This document shows, one piece after another, positions 58,025 to 64,000 of a stretch of DNA of 64,000 nt. The DNA lies in the NCBI RefSeq assembly GCF_014205845.1, contig NZ_JACHCR010000001.1, forward strand, positions 682,001 through 746,000, in the 5' to 3' direction. How positions within the stretch are numbered: the first letter of the stretch is position 1; each line of letters begins with the position of its first letter. Origin of the DNA: Mucilaginibacter cryoferens. GTDB taxonomy: Bacteria; Bacteroidota; Bacteroidia; Sphingobacteriales; Sphingobacteriaceae. The notes under the pieces are model-generated. The model was not told the origin of the DNA. It saw nothing but the letters and a program-made list of their open reading frames with translations, and did not search any database. Position numbers and translations under genes: made by a program.

Positions 58025-59363
58025 GAGGCTGAATTGAGGCTGTCTTTTTTTTATTAGTTTGCTGCATTTGATATTTGCATATAAATACAATTAACACGAA
58101 TAGGGGAACATAATACGAAGGTTGTATTAATCCACTGGAGGTAATAGACGTTATAAACGTTAGGACAATAAGCGTAAATATAACCTTAGAAATTTCGGGT
58201 ATAAAGGAGTTCTTTTTAAATTTCAACAATATCCAGATAAAAATCAAAGCATATAAAAATGTCCCAACAAAACCCAATGTTAAAAACAACATTGACCAGG
58301 CTATATCTGCCGTGTAAACTTTGGTGATCCTGCCTGTTGATGGATCGGCTAAACCCCAATGGAATGGAAGATGATCTACTTGCGGCGCTCTTTCATCAAC
58401 CAATCCAATACCAAATAACCAACCTACAGGTTCCGTACTTATATAATCTATTCTTTCCGCTAAATGTTGTATGCGATAAGTAAATGTGTTATCGTCTAAA
58501 ATGGTGTGCCCGGAGGAAATAGTTTCCAAAGCAGATAAATTTTCTATCGCCTCGTTAACCCTTTTTTGCACAACACTGATTGAAAGAACTGCAAAACCAA
58601 CGATAACAATGCCTAAGATATAAAACACCTTGCGATCAAATCTATTATAAATAACTGCGGACAAACCGATAGCGGCGAACCATGCAAATAAATACCCTCT
58701 ATCTAATGGACCAACAATATTACAAGCAAAAACAAAAATCATTGCCCATCTCAGCCACTTTATCTTTGTGAATGGATTCCAAAACAAAACAATTAGCATC
58801 GAAAAATCCACTAACTTAGGGCCATTATAGAACCGTACATAATTTAAGTCCTCCACCTCCAATTCCTTAGGCCCCTGCAATATAGAATGCCCTGTTACAA
58901 TTTGTAATGAAAATAATATAGATTGAATGAAGGTTATAAATATTAACGTCTTTATTAATTTATAGATTATTTGAAGCGGTATTTCAGTAAACATTAAAAA
59001 GCTTAACAGAAAAAAATACAATCGCCCACCTTTAAAAACATCTGCAAAGGAGTAATCCATTACAACTAAACCATAAATCAGGTTTAATATAACAAGGCCA
59101 ATAAATACCATAACCAATTTGGCAAACGAAGCTTGCATAATGGGATGTTTAAGCCAAACTCTTCCCCTCAACAAAAACAAGCCGATAAAAACGAACAAGG
59201 CACTATCTAAAGTTGCCCCCGAAAATGATCCCGCAGTTAAAATGTCTAATGGAATTATTTGAAACCCATCAAGAAATAAAAAGAAAAATATCATTAACGA
59301 CGGAAAATACTTTTTCCTTAGAAATAAAAAAATACTTATTGCCGCTAAAAAAAGACTGATCAT
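57984..59363 (-). CDS. O-antigen polymerase-like membrane protein (Wzy type)
   Basis: A 459-aa protein with about ten to twelve hydrophobic helices and a long periplasmic loop (about 265-330, with STEPVGWLFGIGLVDERAPQ). This layout is that of Wzy polymerases, which join repeat units made by the locus. The sequence is weakly conserved, so the call rests on topology and context. Its 3' end overlaps the GT2 gene. Confidence 0.75.
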   Translation of the reverse strand: MISLFLAAISIFLFLRKKYFPSLMIFFFLFLDGFQIIPLDILTAGSFSGATLDSALFVFIGLFLLRGRVWLKHPIMQASFAKLVMVFIGLVILNLIYGLVVMDYSFADVFKGGRLYFFLLSFLMFTEIPLQIIYKLIKTLIFITFIQSILFSLQIVTGHSILQGPKELEVEDLNYVRFYNGPKLVDFSMLIVLFWNPFTKIKWLRWAMIFVFACNIVGPLDRGYLFAWFAAIGLSAVIYNRFDRKVFYILGIVIVGFAVLSISVVQKRVNEAIENLSALETISSGHTILDDNTFTYRIQHLAERIDYISTEPVGWLFGIGLVDERAPQVDHLPFHWGLADPSTGRITKVYTADIAWSMLFLTLGFVGTFLYALIFIWILLKFKKNSFIPEISKVIFTLIVLTFITSITSSGLIQPSYYVPLFVLIVFICKYQMQQTNKKKTASIQPHDTTPNLNYNSNL

Positions 59364-59492
59364 ATTTTATTAACTATTTATAAACTGTACATCACTTATA
59401 CAACTATAAGTTTATAATTAAGTATTTACAAAATGTATATTATAGCTACTGTTTTAAATTCCTAACCGTTTAGGCAGGCAATTCAAACACCA

Positions 59493-60629
59493 TCATAATT
59501 CATTATACTTTAACGCCCCCAAAAAATCCACCCCAAACCTCTTTATATTCATTGTATAATCTATAAAAAGCCGTTTTGGTTTTTTTACCAAATAGCTTTC
59601 CATTAATGAAGCTAACTCAGCAGGGTTATGAGGATCAAAAAAAGAACAATTTTCAGATATCTGTTCTTTATGAACCTTAAGATCACTCAAAATAATATTC
59701 TGGCTTAAAGCTTTAGCATCTTCAACCACCGTACTCCACCCTTCAAAAAGCGAAGGTTGAATAATAGCTACCGATTCATCCATTAACTTTAACTGTTCTT
59801 CCCTTTCAATAAATCCTAAAAAAACTATATACTTATCTAAATCATTAACTTTAATAAACTCATCAAGCGTATTAAAAAATTCGGGGTTCCTTTTATCCCG
59901 TGTGCTGCCAGTAAACGCCACCTGAAAATCAAGATTCTTACTTTTAAGCAATGCAATTGCCTCTAATATTATCCTATGGTTTTTATGAGCCCAGAATTGA
60001 TTGGTCACCATAAAAAAATTATCTTTAATACCGAATTTACCTTTTAAGGTATCTATCGAAATACTTTTAAACTCGGGTAAAATACAGGCAAATCTAACCA
60101 AGGCAATGGTACATGCATAGGCCGGATAAAAAAGTTTAAAGTCGTTCATAGCATCCATACTACTAAAAACCACTACGTTTTTTTTGCTTTTAGCAATAAA
60201 CTGATGCCATTTGGAGCGGGTGGCTATACTTTGTTCAGAGAACAGTTCGGGTAAATATTTCTCCTGAAAATCAGGTATCCAAAAAAATGAACGCCTGCCA
60301 TAATTTAAATATTTAAAATAGGTATATACCAAATCTGGCTTTTCCTTAAAAAGAAAAGACCTTCCAAATAATTTGATGCTTATAAAACTTAACGTACTTA
60401 TTATAAAAGGCGGCGGGTAATTTTTTATTTTTAAAAATTTGAGATAAGGATAACCTATCTTCCTCACGTCTTCAATAGGGGCAATATCATTATAATAGAT
60501 GTATAGTTCGGGTTTAAGGGTATCCTCCAGCAAATTCAACGAACTGATGATATTTAATGTATACATCACCCCGCCGGCCCATCCCTTGTAATCATAAAAA
60601 AACGTTAACCCTACTTTTAACCTTTTCAT
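59493..60629 (-). CDS. Glycosyltransferase (GT4-like), paralogue of 49517-50677
   Basis: A 378-aa GT-B protein beginning MKRLKVGLTFFYDYKGWAGG. NQFWAHKNHRIILEAI and LFEGWSTVVEDAKALSQNII are shared with the other paralogue. Its start codon overlaps the stop of the epimerase gene by 4 nt (ATGA), so they are translationally coupled. Its sugar is unknown. Confidence 0.84.
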   Translation of the reverse strand: MKRLKVGLTFFYDYKGWAGGVMYTLNIISSLNLLEDTLKPELYIYYNDIAPIEDVRKIGYPYLKFLKIKNYPPPFIISTLSFISIKLFGRSFLFKEKPDLVYTYFKYLNYGRRSFFWIPDFQEKYLPELFSEQSIATRSKWHQFIAKSKKNVVVFSSMDAMNDFKLFYPAYACTIALVRFACILPEFKSISIDTLKGKFGIKDNFFMVTNQFWAHKNHRIILEAIALLKSKNLDFQVAFTGSTRDKRNPEFFNTLDEFIKVNDLDKYIVFLGFIEREEQLKLMDESVAIIQPSLFEGWSTVVEDAKALSQNIILSDLKVHKEQISENCSFFDPHNPAELASLMESYLVKKPKRLFIDYTMNIKRFGVDFLGALKYNEL

Positions 60630-61522
60630 ATTGTTTTAGCCCATCTAATATACTCTGCTATGCCATCCTCTATGGCTACTGTAGGTGAGTAACCCAACGA
60701 CTTCAATAAGGTAACATCGGCCCTCCAGTACAAAGGATCACCAGCCTTAACAATTCCATTAAATTTCACCTGCTTCGTTTCAGAAAAATGCTGTTTAAAA
60801 ATATCAACTATTTGCTGCACGGTTATTTCAACGCCGTTGGCTATATTAATAATATCAGCATCAAATTTATTTGCATTTAAACAACACTCTATGGCAATCA
60901 AAAGATCTTTTATATTAATAAAATCCCTTGATTCTTTACCAGTACCAAACAATTCGATCACATCCGAAGTGACAAATTTCTTATTCAGATCCCATAGCAG
61001 CTGCTTAGTTAAACCAACGCCGTAGGCAGAAAATATTCTTAGAGAACAGCTTTGGATACTATAATAGTCGAAAAACTCTTTACAAATCATTTCGGCCTGC
61101 AACTTGTGGTTTCCATACGGGGATATAGGTGCAGGCAAAAAACTCTCTTTAACGGGTAAAGTCAGCGGGTTTCCATACACAGCAGCGCTTGATAAATTAA
61201 TAAATTTACATTTTGGTTGGTGTAACCTAATAGCATCAAGCATTTTAAACACATTGTATGTATTTAAGTTATAATCGCGTAAGGGATGAATTATTGAATC
61301 CGGAACACTTGCTGCTCCCGAACAATTGATGCACAAATCGAAGTTATTTTCAGAAAACACCGTATGAAAATCGGAATTTGATGCATCAATTACTATATAA
61401 TTCTTCTTTTGATAATCAACAGCAACATCACATTCAAATACCTCGTAATTTATATTCTTTGAGAAATAAACAGCAAGGCTACTACCAATAAAACCCTTTG
61501 AACCAACTATTAATATTTTCAT
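60626..61522 (-). CDS. NAD-dependent epimerase/dehydratase
   Basis: A 298-aa extended short-chain dehydrogenase. KILIVGSKGFIGSSLAVYF is the NAD loop, INLSSAAVYGNPL the catalytic Ser segment and PYGNHKLQAE the YxxxK. Such enzymes in glycan loci are UDP-hexose 4-epimerases or dehydratases. The exact substrate cannot be told. It overlaps by 4 nt with genes on both sides, so these three genes form a tight set. Confidence 0.83.
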   Translation of the reverse strand: MKILIVGSKGFIGSSLAVYFSKNINYEVFECDVAVDYQKKNYIVIDASNSDFHTVFSENNFDLCINCSGAASVPDSIIHPLRDYNLNTYNVFKMLDAIRLHQPKCKFINLSSAAVYGNPLTLPVKESFLPAPISPYGNHKLQAEMICKEFFDYYSIQSCSLRIFSAYGVGLTKQLLWDLNKKFVTSDVIELFGTGKESRDFINIKDLLIAIECCLNANKFDADIINIANGVEITVQQIVDIFKQHFSETKQVKFNGIVKAGDPLYWRADVTLLKSLGYSPTVAIEDGIAEYIRWAKTI

Positions 61523-62130
61523 TTTTCTAACATTTTAACAACCCTGGCAGGATTACCGGCAACTACCGACCATGCAGGCACATCCTTTGTAACAACGCTG
61601 CCTGCAGCCACTATTGCACCTTCGCCTATAGTTACACCTTTAAGTATAATACATTGCATACCAATCCATGCATTTGCGCAAATTTTTATAGGTTTTGAAT
61701 TTACAACATCCCAATTTTTACTTGCTATAAAGTTTTTTCCGTTCCTGTAATCATCAAGCTGACGAATGATATCCAGCTCGCGTTCTGTGTAGCTCAATGA
61801 ATGCGAATCATGATCATACAAATAGCCGCCCCAGGCAATAAATACGTTATCGCCAATCTCAATTTTCGATCTGCATATTATACTGCCGGCTCCTATAAAC
61901 GTTTTATTGCCAATTACTACTTCACCTGCCGATGTTTCAAAAGTAATTTTACAATTTAACATCGTATCATCTCCAACCGTCAAATATATTTTTTCATTTA
62001 ACGGCGCGTTTAAATTTAATTTAAAGTCGTTTAATAAATGAGAATTACCCATCGAAATAAAGGGCGCAATGCTATTAAAGTACTTTTTTAATTTAGAACG
62101 CTTAATAAAATTGACCAGTTTACCTATCAT
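61519..62130 (-). CDS. Hexapeptide-repeat acyltransferase, paralogue of 50790-51356
   Basis: A 203-aa LbH acyltransferase. WGGYLYDHDSHSLSYTEREL, then [20 protein letters not shown] and VVAGNPARVVKML. The DHDSHS core is shared with the paralogue at 50790. Likely transfers an acetyl group to a sugar of the polymer. It overlaps the epimerase gene by 4 nt. Confidence 0.86.
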   Translation of the reverse strand: MIGKLVNFIKRSKLKKYFNSIAPFISMGNSHLLNDFKLNLNAPLNEKIYLTVGDDTMLNCKITFETSAGEVVIGNKTFIGAGSIICRSKIEIGDNVFIAWGGYLYDHDSHSLSYTERELDIIRQLDDYRNGKNFIASKNWDVVNSKPIKICANAWIGMQCIILKGVTIGEGAIVAAGSVVTKDVPAWSVVAGNPARVVKMLEK

Positions 62131-62347
62131 AAAAACTTTTCTTGGAACCTTAGGGGTGCTTTAATATCTTTTCCGGGCTTTCAAAAAATGGTTTCCGACA
62201 CCTCTTATTGAATTTTCAAAAGACTCCGATCTTTAAATGATCAATTTATTACCGTTTGCTACTTCTTTCTCATTAGCCATTGCAACAAGCTTATGAGCCT
62301 CATTAACCTAACAAAGTACAAACTACCTGCTTTTTCAGGATATTAAA

Positions 62348-63751
62348 TTACTTATTCCAAAAACCAGTAGCTCGATTTGAAATAATCTTCTTATATTGAA
62401 TAGAGGATAAGATATTCCCCCCTACCATTACAATAATAGTTGACAACGGTACAGCTATGATTCCTAAATGAAAGCTTCTAATTAAGATAATAGCCAAAGG
62501 AATATTTACTATCATACCAACTACTGAAAAATATAGTTGCAACCGTATTTTGCCAACGCCATTTAGAAAGTTGGCAAATACTACGCCCCAATTCATTACA
62601 ACAAAATAAATGCTCATTGTAATAGATAAGGCAAGTGGAACCATTACACTGTTATGAGTCCAAACTTTAAGCAGTGGCTTTGAAATTGCCAATTGAATCA
62701 ATTCACAAATTACTAAAGCTCCCCATAATAGTGACAGTTTCTTTACCGCTTTGGATATCCAATTGAAATCTCCCTCAGAAAACGCCTTAGTGGTCATAGA
62801 CCAAAAAGGTGTTAGCACAATTGTAAATATCATATTAGTAATACTAAAATATTTAAACGCAATATTGTAGACCGTTACATCTGCCGGGGTAAAAAATTGA
62901 GTGATTATAAAATTGTCAGAAGCGTACAAAATAAGGGCGGCTACTTGTATCACAAAAAAACTCAGACCTAAGTTTAACAGACTTTTAACATGATCGAGCT
63001 TAATAAAACGAAATGAGGGTCTAATAATTTTATATTTCCCTACATACAATATAAAACTAACCACAGAAAATATACACACTGGCGTGACTGAATAAACTAA
63101 AGCAACTGACGATAGACTATTATAATGTAATACTTTCAACATATATAAGCCAGCCAATATAGATATCTGGGCTAACGTGCCAACAAAATCGACAAATGCA
63201 GACCGTTGAAAAGCATATAGCACAGTATTTATAAGACGCAGAACAAACTGTACAAATAACAAACTTACTGCATATAATACAGCTAAATTCAAGTCGTGCC
63301 CCAAAGTGGCAGGGGCATTGAAAATTCTTGTCCAGTTTACAAACTGATTACATATAAAAAACAGAAGAAGTAAAGAGCCGAATATTGCGCTCAGGGCAGC
63401 GTATGTAGTTGAGACATATATCCTTCCGTCAGCATTATTATTAGTGGCTACAGATAACGTCAACTTGTTTCTCAAGCCGTTTCCAAACCCCAAATCAAAT
63501 AGCGAAAACCAGCTGATTATAGCCATTAAAGTTAACCAGATGCCATACTGTGTAGTACTCAAGAAACTTAATACCAGTGGCACAGTTAAAAAGCTGACAA
63601 ATATATTTATACCCTTTATAAAAAATGATACGGAGGCATTAACTAAAAACACCTTGCTTTTTTCGCTCTGTAGAGAAAACCTTTTAGCCACTGAGGCTGG
63701 TACTATTTTAAGAAGAATACTCAACTGTATGTAATTAGTAAAATTTAACAA
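62348..63751 (-). CDS. Polysaccharide flippase (Wzx/RfbX-like)
   Basis: A 467-aa membrane protein with about twelve to fourteen predicted helices. FLTVPLVLSFLSTTQYGIWL and SWFSLFDLGFGNGLRNKLT resemble Wzx/MATE-type flippases that move lipid-linked repeat units across the inner membrane. With the Wzy and Wzc-like genes it defines a Wzx/Wzy-dependent system. It starts 14 nt after the kinase gene. Confidence 0.87.
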   Translation of the reverse strand: MLNFTNYIQLSILLKIVPASVAKRFSLQSEKSKVFLVNASVSFFIKGINIFVSFLTVPLVLSFLSTTQYGIWLTLMAIISWFSLFDLGFGNGLRNKLTLSVATNNNADGRIYVSTTYAALSAIFGSLLLLFFICNQFVNWTRIFNAPATLGHDLNLAVLYAVSLLFVQFVLRLINTVLYAFQRSAFVDFVGTLAQISILAGLYMLKVLHYNSLSSVALVYSVTPVCIFSVVSFILYVGKYKIIRPSFRFIKLDHVKSLLNLGLSFFVIQVAALILYASDNFIITQFFTPADVTVYNIAFKYFSITNMIFTIVLTPFWSMTTKAFSEGDFNWISKAVKKLSLLWGALVICELIQLAISKPLLKVWTHNSVMVPLALSITMSIYFVVMNWGVVFANFLNGVGKIRLQLYFSVVGMIVNIPLAIILIRSFHLGIIAVPLSTIIVMVGGNILSSIQYKKIISNRATGFWNK

Positions 63752-63765
63752 ATAAAAAGAGGAAC

Positions 63766-64000
63766 CTATTTACCGTAATTACCGTAGCCATAACCGTAGC
63801 CGTAGCCATAGCCATAGCCATAATATCCACCTTTCTTCTGGTCAATATCATTCATAACCAGATACGTGTTTTTAAATTTGCCCGATGAAATCAAATCATT
63901 TACTATTTGAAGCTGAGATTTGTAAGTATAGTTTTGCCTGGCCACATATAAATTCAAATCGGTATATTTCTCTATCAACTGAGCATCAGAAACCAAGCCT
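63766..64000 (-). CDS. C-terminal part of Wzc-like tyrosine kinase (5' end outside window)
   Basis: The frame continues past the window edge (codons before GLVSDAQLIEKYTDLNLYV). That segment and LYVARQNYT belong to the C-terminal ATPase of Wzc/BY-kinases, which control chain length and assembly. The tail is GYY followed by GY repeats, giving nine Tyr residues, the usual autophosphorylation cluster. TTG at 63996 is internal, so the visible protein is only a piece. It is followed directly by the flippase gene. Confidence 0.85.
   Translation of the reverse strand, partial: GLVSDAQLIEKYTDLNLYVARQNYTYKSQLQIVNDLISSGKFKNTYLVMNDIDQKKGGYYGYGYGYGYGYGYGNYGK

Noticed and set aside
63766..63996. Complete 76-aa small protein with TTG start
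   Set aside because: The frame continues beyond the window edge and encodes a piece of a Wzc-like kinase.

Overview
The window looks like the chromosome of a member of the Bacteroidota, most probably Sphingobacteriaceae (Mucilaginibacter/Pedobacter-like). The signs are Bacteroidota-type promoters (TTTG, then about 21-23 bp, then TAnnTTTG), few Shine-Dalgarno sites, a DUF1800/DUF1501 pair, a TamB/Omp85 pair of Bacteroidota type, a contractile-injection tape-measure domain of Bacteroidota type, and a Gly-Tyr tail on a Wzc-like kinase. The genus is inferred from gene style and cannot be proven here. No rRNA, tRNA, CRISPR array or intact insertion sequence was seen.

Positions 1-30534 are mainly housekeeping. 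A GH130 glycosidase/phosphorylase cut by the window edge is divergent from an OmpR-type two-component pair. Then come a DUF58 protein, thioredoxin, DNA polymerase III alpha (dnaE), a TamB-like giant coupled to an Omp85/TamA-like lipoprotein, a retropepsin-like protease, a PadR regulator heading an operon of three related membrane proteins, gyrB, a Skp/OmpH-like lipoprotein, guanine deaminase, an S4 RNA-binding protein, dapD, a GT4 glycosyltransferase, a threonylcarbamoyl-AMP synthase, CCA-adding enzyme, a pRiA4b ORF-3-like protein and miaA.

Positions 30526-64000 are an exopolysaccharide/O-antigen type locus, almost all on the minus strand. Precursor genes are rmlA, rmlC, rmlD (no rmlB in the window), manC, gmd, fcl, ugd and a UDP-galactopyranose mutase-like gene. 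Assembly genes include a WecG/TagA-type transferase, several GT4 and GT2 glycosyltransferases, four hexapeptide acyltransferases, an epimerase, a Wzy-like polymerase, a Wzx-like flippase and the end of a Wzc-like tyrosine kinase. Together they suggest a Wzx/Wzy-dependent, acetylated polymer that may contain rhamnose, mannose, fucose, glucuronic acid and possibly galactofuranose. The part above about 44 kb is visibly more A+T rich than the housekeeping half.

The locus is interrupted. A plus-strand block (cysD, cysN, and an orphan tape-measure C-terminal domain) separates rmlA from rmlCD. A DUF1800/DUF1501 pair and lhgO separate manC from ugd. A secreted beta-helix protein is the only plus-strand gene among the glycosyltransferases.

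The most interesting items are the stand-alone contractile-injection tape-measure domain, a three-half-site candidate PadR operator with 16-bp periodicity, two related glycosyltransferase plus acyltransferase modules inside the glycan cluster, dispersed palindromes (one a perfect 27-bp inverted repeat), and a series of intergenic spacers each built from its own mirrored short word.
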